A stretch of DNA of 64,000 bases from JAIROC01 sp031553535. Its GTDB lineage: Bacteria > Bacteroidota > Bacteroidia > Bacteroidales > WCHB1-69. The stretch lies in the NCBI GenBank assembly GCA_031553535.1, contig JAVBLM010000005.1, forward strand, positions 1 through 64,000, written 5' to 3'. The translations under genes were made by a program, and so were the position numbers. The notes under the pieces were generated by a model that made no database searches, was not told the origin of the DNA, and worked only from the letters and a program-made list of their open reading frames with translations. This document shows, piece by piece, positions 52,053 through 61,184 of the stretch; positions within the stretch are counted from its first letter, which is position 1; every line of letters begins with the position of its first letter.

Positions 52053-52886
52053 TTATGCTATATATAAGTTATGCAACATTTCAATTTCTTTCGCATATCC
52101 CTCTAACTCGTTAGGAGTTTCAAGCAAGAAGGGGAGATGTCGTAATTCAGGATGATTGATTATGCGCTTTATTGCATCTGTTCCGATTGTCCCTTCACCT
52201 AATTTTTGATGACGGTCTTTCCGGCTCCCTATCGGATTCATGCTGTCGTTTAAATGAATAGCATGCAGTTTGCTTAACCCTATTATCTTGTCGAATAGAG
52301 AGAGAACTCCATCCAAATCATTTACAATATCATAACCTGCGTCATACACATGGCAAGTGTCTAAACAAACACCTAACTTATCAGTTAGAATCACTCCATC
52401 CAATATTTCTTTTAGCTCTTCGAATGTACCGCCAACTTCACTTCCTTTTCCCGACATTGTTTCAAGTAATACAAGTATGTTTTGTTCTTGGGTTAATAGT
52501 TTATTAAGAGATTCTATAATCTGCTCGATTCCTGTTGCGGTTCCTTGTCCGGTATGGCTTCCCGGATGAAAGTTGTATAGTTTACAGGGTAGTTGTTTTA
52601 GCCGGGAAAGGTCATCGGCCATCATATTTCGGGCAAATTCGCGAATACCTTTATCTGCAGAACAAAGATTTAACGTATAAGGCGCATGAGCTAATAATGG
52701 CGCAAAGTTATTTGTGTTTAATAATTCTGCCAGATTTTGAGCATCCTTTATATCTATTGTTTTTGCATTGCCGCCCCTTGGATTCCGGGTGAAGAACTGG
52801 AATGTATTTGCATTTATTTTTAAGGCATCCTTTCCCATGGCATAATAACCGTTGGATAGAGATAAGTGGCAACCGACGTTAAGCAT
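52053..52886 (-). CDS. nfo: Endonuclease IV (AP endonuclease)
   Basis: 277 residues from the Met at 52886, which matches the family start (MLNVGCHLSLSNGYYAMGKD); a longer frame from 52937 would overlap the upstream gene. Zinc-site segments are clear: NTFQFFTRNPRG, YNFHPGSHTGQG, ETMSGKGSEVGGTF, GVCLDTCHVYDAGYD and HLNDSMNPIGSRKDRHQKLG. Cuts DNA at abasic sites in base-excision repair. Follows the flavodoxin gene by 29 bases. Confidence 0.95.
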   Translation of the reverse strand: MLNVGCHLSLSNGYYAMGKDALKINANTFQFFTRNPRGGNAKTIDIKDAQNLAELLNTNNFAPLLAHAPYTLNLCSADKGIREFARNMMADDLSRLKQLPCKLYNFHPGSHTGQGTATGIEQIIESLNKLLTQEQNILVLLETMSGKGSEVGGTFEELKEILDGVILTDKLGVCLDTCHVYDAGYDIVNDLDGVLSLFDKIIGLSKLHAIHLNDSMNPIGSRKDRHQKLGEGTIGTDAIKRIINHPELRHLPFLLETPNELEGYAKEIEMLHNLYIA

Positions 52887-52915
52887 AAGATAAATATATT
52901 TAGATATTCCTAATT

Positions 52916-53521
52916 TCAAAGATTTGCTTGTTTGCATTTAGCAAGAAAATCCAACCAAGCCAGAATTTTATTATCCAATGCTTCGGGGGTTTTGAATAAA
53001 TTGTTATGGAAATTCTCACCTCTCAGTATTTTGGCATTCTGGATGGAGTGGCTGAATGAATCATAATAATCACCCAGCTCACCTTCATGAGTGGTGAATA
53101 ATGTTACTGTTTTGCCATTGAAATCTTGTTGAGACAATAAAGTAAGAACAGCAGGTGCAATACTATACCACCATATTGGAGAGCCGATAATAATTAAATC
53201 ATAAGAACCTAAATCGGGAATAGTTGTTTTTAATTCGGGGAGGTATCCGTTGGCGACTTCTTCCTTTGCTTCTTGATATATTTCAGGAAGAGGTAAATAT
53301 GTTTTTACTGTTTCCAGTCTACACATATCGGCACCTGTCTTTTCCTGAATCATTTCAGCTATTTCATGTGTTTTGCCACTCCAGGAATAGTAGATTATTA
53401 AAACTTTTCCAAGTTCGTTTTTTTCTTTTTGTGGACGATCCTCTCCTGGCGACATGCATCCACAAAAGATAAGAATAAATGAAGCGATCCATATTGTTAT
53501 TCTGTTTACGCCGTTTTTCAT
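52916..53521 (-). CDS. Flavodoxin-family lipoprotein
   Basis: 201 residues. Signal with lipobox (IASFILIFCGCMSPGEDR), so it is anchored in a membrane, unlike normal cytosolic flavodoxins. The FMN loop is YYSWSGKTHEIAEMI, followed by YDLIIIGSPIWWYSIAPAVL and TLFTTHEGELGD. Flavodoxins move electrons or reduce quinones; the partner is unknown. Promoter TATCTTTG 51 bases upstream; probably co-transcribed with nfo. Confidence 0.85.
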   Translation of the reverse strand: MKNGVNRITIWIASFILIFCGCMSPGEDRPQKEKNELGKVLIIYYSWSGKTHEIAEMIQEKTGADMCRLETVKTYLPLPEIYQEAKEEVANGYLPELKTTIPDLGSYDLIIIGSPIWWYSIAPAVLTLLSQQDFNGKTVTLFTTHEGELGDYYDSFSHSIQNAKILRGENFHNNLFKTPEALDNKILAWLDFLAKCKQANL

Positions 53522-53571
53522 AACTATATTTTTTGTCTTTTAGGTAGCTATTTATTCAATAAATATGTTCA

Positions 53572-53579
53572 CAAAGATA
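53572..53579 (-). promoter_or_regulatory. -7 element TATCTTTG for the flavodoxin-nfo operon
   Basis: CAAAGATA on the plus strand, 51 bases upstream of the start. Confidence 0.55.
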
Positions 53580-53760
53580 ATCATTAATTCAGAATACAAA
53601 TCGAAAATTTGCATTTCTCATAATTTTTTTGTGAGAAAACAAATAAAAATCCAAATAGCTTTTATAATTAAAACGAATTAAGGAAAAAATATTGTTGAAG
53701 ATCTGTCAAAAATAAGTATTCAGGACATCGAAACAGCAAAACACACACTTCAATCCCCTG

Positions 53761-54144
53761 TTACAGTACCAATTCATTATATAACTTTTCTGTTGTCTGA
53801 TCTAAATCACATGAAAATCCACAATGAGGACGAGATGTTTGTATACAGGAGCTTTTTTCCGCAGTAATCCAGCGGAAGCGTTCGGCAATATCTAGTTGAG
53901 AAATTAAACCCCCGGCCTTATCTCCGACAGCAATTTTATTAAAAGATTCTAATGTTTCGCGGATTAATTCGAGGTCTAATTCATTAGCAAAAGTCCGTAT
54001 TCTTTCTTTATTCAGATGATATTCAAGTCTGATGAATTTTGCCTCTTTAGAAAATAGTATGATACCGATGTTCATGAATTCTTCACGCTCAACTTTCGGT
54101 ATAACACGAATTACAGCATATTCATATAAATACTTTCCTTGCAT
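53761..54144 (-). CDS. DUF3037 protein
   Basis: 127 residues. Start YEYAVIRVIPKVEREEFMNI and GIILFSKEAKFIRLEY are the diagnostic part of the DUF3037 family; the middle has RFRWITAEKSSCIQTSRPHC. Function unknown. Its start overlaps the end of the HipA-like kinase gene by 23 bases. That pairing recurs across bacteria, so the two products probably work together. Confidence 0.85.
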   Translation of the reverse strand: MQGKYLYEYAVIRVIPKVEREEFMNIGIILFSKEAKFIRLEYHLNKERIRTFANELDLELIRETLESFNKIAVGDKAGGLISQLDIAERFRWITAEKSSCIQTSRPHCGFSCDLDQTTEKLYNELVL

Positions 54145-54904
54145 ATTGAGCTTCTTTTACAAAAATTCCGGAATGTTCTAATCGTCTGGTTAAAAACTGA
54201 AGGTATATATTTCTCAAATCGTCAGGTAAGTATTCTTTCTCTGCTACGATTAACCAATCGTCAGGGATCAGATTAACTATTTCTTTCAGCTTGCCTGCGT
54301 GCAGCAATTGTCGGTATTCAGTATCTACTTCATCCAGCTGATCGGCAAAAGGCAGTAAAACATGATTTTTAATCATTGAAAAGGGACTTAACGCTTGTTC
54401 CTTCCAGTTATCCATAGCATGATGAAAATATAACATCGAACCATGATCGATCAACCAAAGTTCTCTATATTTGAGCATCATATTTGTATTCTTGATTGTT
54501 CTGTCAACATTGGTAAGAAAGGCATCCAGCCAAATGATCTGGGATGCCAGCTTCCCATCCACCTTTGTTGTAACAGGGTCGAAAGTAAGGGAGCCTGACA
54601 AGAAATGCGATCCTATGTTTAATCCTCTGCTTGCCCGTAAGAGATCTTGTATTTCGGCATCCGGCTCGGTTCTGCCGAAGGCTTCGTCCAAGTAAATAAA
54701 AACAAGTTCAGGAGTATGCAGCCCGAGTAATTTTGCGGTGATGCCTCCTATTAATTCTGCAATAAGTGCTTTCGTTCCATGTCCTGCGCCTCTGAACTTA
54801 ATTACATATTTAAATTCATCATCTGCTTCAGCCAATGCAGGTAAAGAACCGCCTTCCCGTAGGGGAGTAATATATCGCGTTACATTTACAGTTCTTATTT
54901 CCAT
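54122..54904 (-). CDS. HipA-like kinase
   Basis: 260 residues. Shows the HipA-type core: FKYVIKFRGAGHGTKALIAE (phosphate-binding Lys), LASQIIWLDAFLTNVDRTIK with the catalytic Asp-Arg region, NTNMMLKY and LWLIDHGSMLYFHH (metal-binding Asp-His-Gly). It is shorter than HipA toxins (about 440), without the N-terminal HipB-binding part; no HipB antitoxin is next to it. It is encoded with DUF3037. Target of phosphorylation is unknown. Confidence 0.82.
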   Translation of the reverse strand: MEIRTVNVTRYITPLREGGSLPALAEADDEFKYVIKFRGAGHGTKALIAELIGGITAKLLGLHTPELVFIYLDEAFGRTEPDAEIQDLLRASRGLNIGSHFLSGSLTFDPVTTKVDGKLASQIIWLDAFLTNVDRTIKNTNMMLKYRELWLIDHGSMLYFHHAMDNWKEQALSPFSMIKNHVLLPFADQLDEVDTEYRQLLHAGKLKEIVNLIPDDWLIVAEKEYLPDDLRNIYLQFLTRRLEHSGIFVKEAQYARKVFI

Positions 54905-54925
54905 GATTTATATTATTAATTTATG

Positions 54926-54933
54926 CAAAAATA
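54926..54933 (-). promoter_or_regulatory. -7 element TATTTTTG for the HipA-like/DUF3037 operon
   Basis: CAAAAATA on the plus strand, 22 bases upstream of the start. Confidence 0.5.
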
Positions 54934-55554
54934 TAAAAAAAACATAAATCATTATTCAAGCTTCATAACAGCAATCCATCAATTTAATATTCTTGCTGTT
55001 TTTTTCATAACTAATATCAGAAGTTACACAAATTAAATAAAGTTACAGGAAGTTATGATTCAGGATTTGATTTTTCTTGGAATTTAATGATTTATTCCAT
55101 TTTGTTTAATGAGTTTACTATCTTTCGGTTCAAAATTGTTTTCCCACTGGCCTCACAGATTTCCGCAGATTTTATATTGAAGTTGTCCGAAGTTGAAATA
55201 AAATGAATAGAGATTACCTCGCTTCGTTTGATGTTCTCACCTGCTTTGCTTTCGGGGACTTCGTCGTTCCTCCCGGCAAAGGATGACGGTAATATGTTAC
55301 TTAAGAGCGTCATCCGAGGAACGAAACCATCTCCCATGTCAACTTTCGACAACTTCATTATAAAAATTTCATTATTAATCATTAACTCTTAATTTTTAAT
55401 TTCTCCTTTCCCATGGCAAATGTATTTTCCACTGTAAAAGGCATTCCGGATGTACCGGCAACGACTTCAGGACGCCGGAATGTGTCTTTCAAATTCTCCT
55501 GAAAGAGTTTAAATGCTTTACATGCCTGTTTTCGATCCCGGACAGGCATTCGGG
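54934..55554. other. Gene-free region with mixed repeat debris
   Basis: It holds an inverted copy of the dispersed repeat tail (55018-55056); a minus-strand relic near 55082-55200 that reads NIKSAEICEASGKTILNRKI, like part of a type IX sorting domain; and a palindromic element of the GTCATCC type (about 55265-55330, CGTCATCCGAGGAACGAAAC). No intact gene is supported. Confidence 0.4.
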
Positions 55555-55900
55555 AAGTCCTGAAACCCTGTTTCCATTTCCAAACAAGGAATACTATAAG
55601 TGGAAAACCCTGTTTAAAAATCAAAACAGGGAATATCGCAGGTGGAAAACCCTGTTTGAAAATTTAAACAAGGAATATTATAGCTGGAAAACCCTGTTTG
55701 AAAACGAAAACAGGGAATATCATAACAAAGATCGCCTGTTTGAAAATGAAAACAGGGTCCATTACGACGAAGACTACTTGTTTAAAAATGAAAACAGGGT
55801 CTATTATGATGAAGACTACCTGTTTGAAAATGGAAACAGGGTCTATAATAATGAAGAGTGCCTGTCTGAAAAGGGAAACAGGGTCTGTTACGATGGAAAG
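55555..55900. repeat. 42-bp tandem array 3 (eight units)
   Basis: The CTGTTT anchor (or one-base variant) lies at 55569, 55611, 55653, 55695, 55737, 55779, 55821 and 55863, always 42 bases apart. Units read roughly GGAAAACCCTGTTTGAAAAT then a 22-base part ending GGAATATTATAGCT. One plus-strand frame reads the 14-residue repeat WKTLFENENREYHN through all units. Sequence unrelated to arrays 1 and 2 on the DNA level. Confidence 0.9.
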
Positions 55901-55955
55901 AGCCAGGGCAAAAACTGTTTGCCTGTATTTCTTTTCGTTCTTTTTTTTTATTATT

Positions 55956-56168
55956 AACAGAAGTTACGCAAGTGGAAAAGTTATAGTAACGCAATAGGCA
56001 GAAGGCAACAAGCAGAAAGGATAAAACCGATAAAATAGATAAAGCCGGTAAAACGGTAAAATTCAACATATAGAAAGTATCAAGGAATAACCAAATCAAC
56101 AAGATAATAAATTGTTTCGCGAATGATAACTTCCTGTAACTTCATTTACCTTGCGTAACTTCTTTTAA
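55956..56168 (+). repeat. Dispersed repeat element, complete copy A (213 bp)
   Basis: Starts AACAGAAGTTACGCAAGTGG, passes GCAGAAGGCAACAAGCAGAA and GGATAAAACCGATAAAAT, and ends AACTTCCTGTAACTTCATTT, then ACCTTGCGTAACTTCTTTT. The two ends are inverted repeats of each other (AGAAGTTACGCAAGT/ACCTTGCGTAACTTCT). Inner sequence differs from copy B. No coding capacity. Confidence 0.8.
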
Positions 56169-56229
56169 TAAGTTGGTTTGTCGAAATATTTTGAAGATAC
56201 AACGAAATAAAAGGCCGGAAAAAATGTTA

Positions 56230-56237
56230 TATCTTTG
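56230..56237 (+). promoter_or_regulatory. -7 element TATCTTTG for mltG and the adenosyltransferase
   Basis: 20 bases before the mltG start, giving a very short leader. Confidence 0.6.
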
Positions 56238-56257
56238 TAGAAACGAACGGATGTAAC

Positions 56258-57289
56258 ATGCGCAGGAAAGTAATAATAATAAGTGTGATACTTTTTCTTT
56301 TTTTAGTAGGAATAATCACAGTGTATTTTGCTTATAAAATGGTCTTTACTAATAATATTTCTTCTGAAGCACCATCATACATATATATAAAGACGGGATC
56401 GACATACGACGGAGTAATAGATATACTGAAAAAAGAGCATGTCGTGAAGGATTTGAAAACATTTCAATGGGTTTCAAAAGTGAAGGACTATCCCCAACGG
56501 GTAAAAGCCGGCCGATATGCCGTAAAGCAAGGGATGAACAATAATGAACTGGTGAATATGCTTCGTTCCGGTAGACAAGAACCTGTCAACTTTACATTTA
56601 ATAATGTAAGAACCAAAGAGCAATTTGTGCAGAAAGTATCCCAGCAGCTGGAGACCGGTTATGATGATCTTTTATCCCTTCTGGATGATGATAAAGAACT
56701 TGAAAAATACAATGTAAACAAAGAAAATGTATTAATTCTTTTTATCCCGAACACATATCAATTCTGGTGGAATACATCTCCTGATGAGTTTATGCAAAGA
56801 ATGTATAAGGAATATCATACGTTTTGGAATCAACAACGGATACAAAGGGCTAAGGATATAAATCTGTCACCAATCGAAGTTAGTATAATGGCATCTATTG
56901 TAGAGGAAGAGAATCATCGCGCAGATGAACAGGCAAGAATAGCCGGTGTATATATAAACCGGTTGAATAGAGGCATGCTTCTTCAGGCGGATCCTACTGT
57001 AAAATTTGCATTACAGGATTTCGGTAGAAAAAGGTTGTTGTATGCCGATCTGGAAATTGATTCACCCTATAATACATATAAATATATGGGACTGCCTCCC
57101 GGGCCTATTCGAATTCCAAGTCCTGTAAGCATTGATAATGTACTAAATTATGAAAAACATAACTATATATTTATGTGTGCAAAAGAAGATTTTTCGGGAT
57201 ATCATAATTTTGCCGCTACATCTGCCCAGCATGCAGCAAATGCAAGGAAATATCACGATGCACTTAACAGGAATAAAATAAAAAAATAA
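56258..57289 (+). CDS. mltG: Endolytic murein transglycosylase MltG
   Basis: 343 residues. N-terminal membrane anchor (IIISVILFLFLVGIITVYFA), a LysM-like part and the YceG catalytic domain with the Glu in MASIVEEENHRADEQARIAG, then VYINRLNRGMLLQADPTVKF and GLPPGPIRIPS. Cleaves nascent glycan strands in the inner-membrane outer face and sets peptidoglycan chain length. Two bases before the adenosyltransferase gene, likely one transcript. Confidence 0.95.
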   Translation: MRRKVIIISVILFLFLVGIITVYFAYKMVFTNNISSEAPSYIYIKTGSTYDGVIDILKKEHVVKDLKTFQWVSKVKDYPQRVKAGRYAVKQGMNNNELVNMLRSGRQEPVNFTFNNVRTKEQFVQKVSQQLETGYDDLLSLLDDDKELEKYNVNKENVLILFIPNTYQFWWNTSPDEFMQRMYKEYHTFWNQQRIQRAKDINLSPIEVSIMASIVEEENHRADEQARIAGVYINRLNRGMLLQADPTVKFALQDFGRKRLLYADLEIDSPYNTYKYMGLPPGPIRIPSPVSIDNVLNYEKHNYIFMCAKEDFSGYHNFAATSAQHAANARKYHDALNRNKIKK

Positions 57290-57291
57290 CC

Positions 57292-57837
57292 ATGGGTATA
57301 TATACAAAAACAGGAGACAAAGGAACCACCTCACTGATGAATGGAACAAGGGTACCTAAGAATCATATCCGGGTAGAAGCATATGGTACAATCGATGAAT
57401 TGAATGCTCATATTGCTTTGCTGGAATCTATTATTGACGATGAAGCGGTAAAGAAAGATCTGCTTAAGATCGAAAATAACTTATTTATAATCCAGACACA
57501 TCTGGCAATCGACCCTGACAAAGAATGTTTTTTTAAAGTGCCGGATATTCAAAAGATTAATGTGAATGATCTGGAAAAGGATATCGATCGTATGAATGAT
57601 CAGTTGGTGCCTATGAAATCGTTTATTTTATTAGGCGGACATCCAACTATTGCCCAGTGCCACATAACAAGGTGTATATGCCGCCGGTCGGAACGAACAT
57701 TAATTACCTTGTCCAGCGGATCATTTGTAAATTCGGAAATTTTATCTTATATTAACCGCTTGTCCGACTATTTATTTATCCTGGCGCGTTATACGGCAAA
57801 GATACTGGGAGTAAAAGAACAGTCTGCACAGATATAA
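57292..57837 (+). CDS. Cob(I)alamin adenosyltransferase (PduO type)
   Basis: 181 residues. Starts MGIYTKTGDKGTTSLMNGTR, then VEAYGTIDELNAHIALLES and ICRRSERTLI, the ATP- and corrinoid-binding signatures of the PduO/MMAB family. Makes adenosylcobalamin, the cofactor of KamDE and the ligand sensed by the nrdD riboswitch. It is the only cobalamin gene in the window. Grouped with mltG by position, a pairing with no evident logic. Confidence 0.93.
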   Translation: MGIYTKTGDKGTTSLMNGTRVPKNHIRVEAYGTIDELNAHIALLESIIDDEAVKKDLLKIENNLFIIQTHLAIDPDKECFFKVPDIQKINVNDLEKDIDRMNDQLVPMKSFILLGGHPTIAQCHITRCICRRSERTLITLSSGSFVNSEILSYINRLSDYLFILARYTAKILGVKEQSAQI

Positions 57838-57863
57838 CCTTCCTTTTCAGATGGGAATGGCCT

Positions 57864-59009
57864 ATGCTGGAGTCAGGAAATAATAAAATGCATTTAACAA
57901 ATAAGCCATATACTTATTTTGTTCAATCAGTATTATTCATACTGTTCTTTGTTCATTCTGTTAGTCTGTTCGGAAAGGATTCTACTTACAAAGCAAATTA
58001 TTATGTTGAACCCATTCTCCGGATAGGACGGGTTATGGGTTATCCGGGGAACGTTTATTTATATAGCCCGGAAATCAGGTTCGGGAAACAAACATTAGGG
58101 GAAAAAGAGTGGGAGAGAGAGTATCATTATCCTCATTATGGGATCGCTTTCCGTTATGGTAGCTTTGATAATAATGCTTTCGGGAATAAACTGGCTGTTT
58201 ATGGCTATATAAATTGTTCGTTTTTTGATTATAAGCGCTTATCATTGCATTATCAGCTCGGATTTGGGGTTGCCTATTGGTTTCGATGCTACGATTCCAT
58301 ATTGCATCCCGAAAGCAGATACATCGGCAAACATTTCAATGCCTATATCGATTTGGAGCTGGGTGCCCAATACCAATTATCTCCGTCGTTTGATTTAATA
58401 ATGAGTGCCGACTTTACACATTCTTCCAATGGCGCTACCAAAATGCCTAACCTGGGAGTGAATGTTATTTCCGGACATGCAGGTCTTCGTTATCATATAA
58501 GTTCATCCCGATCTTATATACACCCAATTGATTCGGTAGATTGTTTTTCTCCTCAGAATAATATATACTTTTTTATTGCACCCGCTTTTCGCCAGTCGAA
58601 AGAGAGTTATGGTAATTATTTTGCCGGAACCTTTCAGATAGGATATATGCGTCGGTTTCATCCTAAATTCCGGTATGGAGGAGGTATAGATATTATGTAC
58701 AGCGAAGAATTACGAAATTATTTACCCCTTGAACAACGTTCGCAGATGAAATATATAAGCCAGGCTTTATTTGCTTCTTTTGAAGTGCTGTATAATCGTG
58801 TTGTTTTGCATGTAGCATTGGCGTCTTATCTTCACCGGGCATTCGATTTTTATGAATTTTATTATGAGCGGGCAGGGGTGAAATTATTATTAGGAAGACA
58901 ATACAATCATTTTGCCGGAATTTCAATAAAAGCACATGGGGGTGTTGCCGATTATATTGAATGGACATACGGTTATCAGTTCCTGACCTGGAGTAAAAAA
59001 GAAAAATAA
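57864..59009 (+). CDS. Outer-membrane lipid A 3-O-deacylase/acyloxyacyl hydrolase (PagL-like)
   Basis: 381 residues. Signal peptide (SVLFILFFVHSVSLFGK) and many short amphipathic strands fit an outer-membrane beta barrel. The catalytic segment FTHSSNGATKMPNLGVN contains the His-x-Ser pair of PagL. About twice PagL length, as is usual in Bacteroidota homologues. It would remove an acyl chain from lipid A at the cell surface. An internal Met eight codons on is an alternative start. Confidence 0.8.
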   Translation: MLESGNNKMHLTNKPYTYFVQSVLFILFFVHSVSLFGKDSTYKANYYVEPILRIGRVMGYPGNVYLYSPEIRFGKQTLGEKEWEREYHYPHYGIAFRYGSFDNNAFGNKLAVYGYINCSFFDYKRLSLHYQLGFGVAYWFRCYDSILHPESRYIGKHFNAYIDLELGAQYQLSPSFDLIMSADFTHSSNGATKMPNLGVNVISGHAGLRYHISSSRSYIHPIDSVDCFSPQNNIYFFIAPAFRQSKESYGNYFAGTFQIGYMRRFHPKFRYGGGIDIMYSEELRNYLPLEQRSQMKYISQALFASFEVLYNRVVLHVALASYLHRAFDFYEFYYERAGVKLLLGRQYNHFAGISIKAHGGVADYIEWTYGYQFLTWSKKEK

Positions 59010-59019
59010 TATCCTCTAT

Positions 59020-59268
59020 AACAGAAGTTACGCAAGTGGAGAAGTTATAGTAACGCAACATGCAGAAGGCAACAAGCAGAAAGGATAAAACCGATGAAAT
59101 AGATAAAGTCGATAAAAGCAAATATCATTTACTTGTTCACTCATTTACTCATTCGCTTATTTTCTTATTCACTCGTCATACAAAAATCAGAAAGGAATAA
59201 TCGACTCAACAGTTAAATAACTAAATTATAACTTCCTGTAACTTCATTTAACTTGCGTAACTTCTGTT
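59020..59268 (+). repeat. Dispersed repeat element, complete copy B (249 bp)
   Basis: Same head and tail as copy A and in the same direction: AACAGAAGTTACGCAAGTGG start, GCAGAAGGCAACAAGCAGAA, GGATAAAACCGATGAAAT, and the end AACTTCCTGTAACTTCATTT, AACTTGCGTAACTTCTGTT. The first and last 18 bases are inverted repeats. The inner 90 bases differ from copy A. A and B bracket the block mltG-adenosyltransferase-PagL. Confidence 0.8.
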
Positions 59269-59452
59269 CTATAAATTCAAAATTATAAATTATAAAAGAC
59301 TGCGGAACAGTTTGCCCGGCGAAGTCAAATCTGTCTGATCTATGTCATCTGCGTGCCGGATACCTCTTTCGTTATTCTCTTATTTATAATGCACAAGCAA
59401 ATAAGCAAATCAACGGGATTCCTATACCTCAAAATAAGATTTAGCTCTTCGA

Positions 59453-60124
59453 TCAGAACTGTATAATAAAAGCATCAGGAATATATTGCCGATAATATTT
59501 TAAATATGTTGATGCTTGTTCTTTCGATGTGAAGTTTCCTATGAAATATTTATAGTATTTCTCGGTTTTTTGTTCCAGAATGATATGCTCGTTTTGCAAA
59601 TGTACAAGTTTGGCAATGTCATTCTTCTTCTGCATTGTATTTGACGCAGATATTTGGATATAATATGATTCTTTTTGTAAAGTATCTATATCCGGACGAT
59701 TCTGCCGGACAATATAATTCCGTGCAGGAGAGGTTATTTTCTGAACAATTCCTTTCTTGTTTTCATACATTAATGCGGATTCTCCCCAGAGAATGACATC
59801 CGGAAGAGAATCTGTTTTGCAGACAAATTTGAATGCCAGTGTATCAATAGATGGATAATTAGAACTTATTAATGTTAAAATATTATTAGCTGTATCCCAG
59901 AGCAAAAACTCAGAGGGAAGATTCGTTAGCGTTGCTTTAGGATGTAATCGTTGCTGAAAACGCACACGTCCGCCATCGGGAATGTTTACCAGGGAAATAA
60001 AAGTTGTTATTTCATTTGTTATGGTATCCATTCTTGCGAATGAGATAATTTCTTGTCCGTAAGAATCGGTTGTTGTCTTGTAAAATAATATAAGAAAAAG
60101 AAAAACTTTATATGCTCTTTTCAT
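59453..60124 (-). CDS. SPOR-domain protein
   Basis: 223 residues. Signal peptide (VFLFLILFYKTTTDSYGQ), a beta-rich middle part and a C-terminal SPOR domain from about residue 150 (YYIQISASNTMQKKNDIAKL, YFIGNFTSKEQASTYLKYYR). SPOR domains bind denuded glycan strands at division sites. The middle part is not recognised. Two bases after rfbB on the same strand. Confidence 0.72.
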   Translation of the reverse strand: MKRAYKVFLFLILFYKTTTDSYGQEIISFARMDTITNEITTFISLVNIPDGGRVRFQQRLHPKATLTNLPSEFLLWDTANNILTLISSNYPSIDTLAFKFVCKTDSLPDVILWGESALMYENKKGIVQKITSPARNYIVRQNRPDIDTLQKESYYIQISASNTMQKKNDIAKLVHLQNEHIILEQKTEKYYKYFIGNFTSKEQASTYLKYYRQYIPDAFIIQF

Positions 60125-60126
60125 TA

Positions 60127-61179
60127 TTAGCGATTCCCATACATCTTTTCGTAATAATTTTGATAGTTGCCCGAGGTGACGTTATTCAGCCATTGCTCAT
60201 TGGATAAATACCATCTTACCGTAAGCCGGAATCCATCCGTGAATTTAATGGAAGGTTCCCAACCTAATTCCTTTTTGATTTTAGAGGCATCGATGGCATA
60301 TCGTAAATCATGGCCGGCACGATCTTTTACATATGTGATTAAGGACAGCGATGTTCCTTTAGGACGCTCCAACTCCTCATCCATGATTTCAATAAGATTA
60401 TGGATTAAATCAATATTCTTCCATTCGTTATTGCCCCCGATGTTGTATGTTTCCCCGTTCTTTCCTTTATGAAAAACAAGGTCAATAGCTTTTGCATGGT
60501 CTTCAACATAGAGCCAGTCCCTTACATTCAGCCCTTTGCCGTATACGGGCAAGGCTTTATTATGTAATATATTATTAATGAATAAAGGAATAAGTTTCTC
60601 TGGAAACTGATACGGGCCATAATTATTGGAACAATTGGTAATAACATTAGGCATTCCAAACGTGTCGTAGTAAGCACGCACCAGATGATCGGAACTTGCC
60701 TTTGAGGCAGAGTAGGGGCTATGCGGATCATAAGGGGTCTTTTCGGTAAAAGAGCCATCCTCGCCCAACGAACCGTATACTTCATCGGTGGAAATATGGT
60801 AGAAACGTTTGTTTTCCAGATTATCTTTCCATGTATAACGGGCGGCATTTAATAGATTTGCAGTTCCAACAATATTGGTATATATAAAATCCAATGGTGA
60901 GATAATAGATCTATCCACATGCGATTCTGCGGCAAGATGGATAACTCCATCAAATTGATGTTGTTCAAAGATCTGATTAATGAATTCAGTATCTACAATA
61001 TCCCCTTTGATAAAGGTATAATTATCTTTATTCTCAATATCTCTTAGGTTTTCCAGATTACCGGCATATGTCAATTTATCTAAATTGAATATTTGATAAT
61101 CGTTATACTTGGTTACGAACAAACGCACAACATGGGAACCGATGAAACCGGCCCCTCCGGTAATTAATATTTTCTTCAT
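60127..61179 (-). CDS. rfbB: dTDP-glucose 4,6-dehydratase
   Basis: 350 residues. Extended SDR: NAD loop GGAGFIGSHVVRLF, catalytic Thr-Asp-Glu in HISTDEVYGSLGEDG, and YxxxK in YSASKASSDH. Converts dTDP-glucose to dTDP-4-keto-6-deoxyglucose, the first step to dTDP-rhamnose and related sugars of surface glycans. The other rml genes are not in the window. Confidence 0.95.
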   Translation of the reverse strand: MKKILITGGAGFIGSHVVRLFVTKYNDYQIFNLDKLTYAGNLENLRDIENKDNYTFIKGDIVDTEFINQIFEQHQFDGVIHLAAESHVDRSIISPLDFIYTNIVGTANLLNAARYTWKDNLENKRFYHISTDEVYGSLGEDGSFTEKTPYDPHSPYSASKASSDHLVRAYYDTFGMPNVITNCSNNYGPYQFPEKLIPLFINNILHNKALPVYGKGLNVRDWLYVEDHAKAIDLVFHKGKNGETYNIGGNNEWKNIDLIHNLIEIMDEELERPKGTSLSLITYVKDRAGHDLRYAIDASKIKKELGWEPSIKFTDGFRLTVRWYLSNEQWLNNVTSGNYQNYYEKMYGNR

Positions 61180-61184
61180 ATGAA

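Noticed and set aside
52887..52937. Upstream start for endonuclease IV
   Set aside because: It would add 17 residues before the family's normal start and overlap the flavodoxin gene.
55092..55382. 96-codon minus-strand frame as a gene
   Set aside because: It runs through a palindromic repeat (GRNDEVPESKAG part) and a sorting-domain-like relic, so it is a chance fusion of debris.
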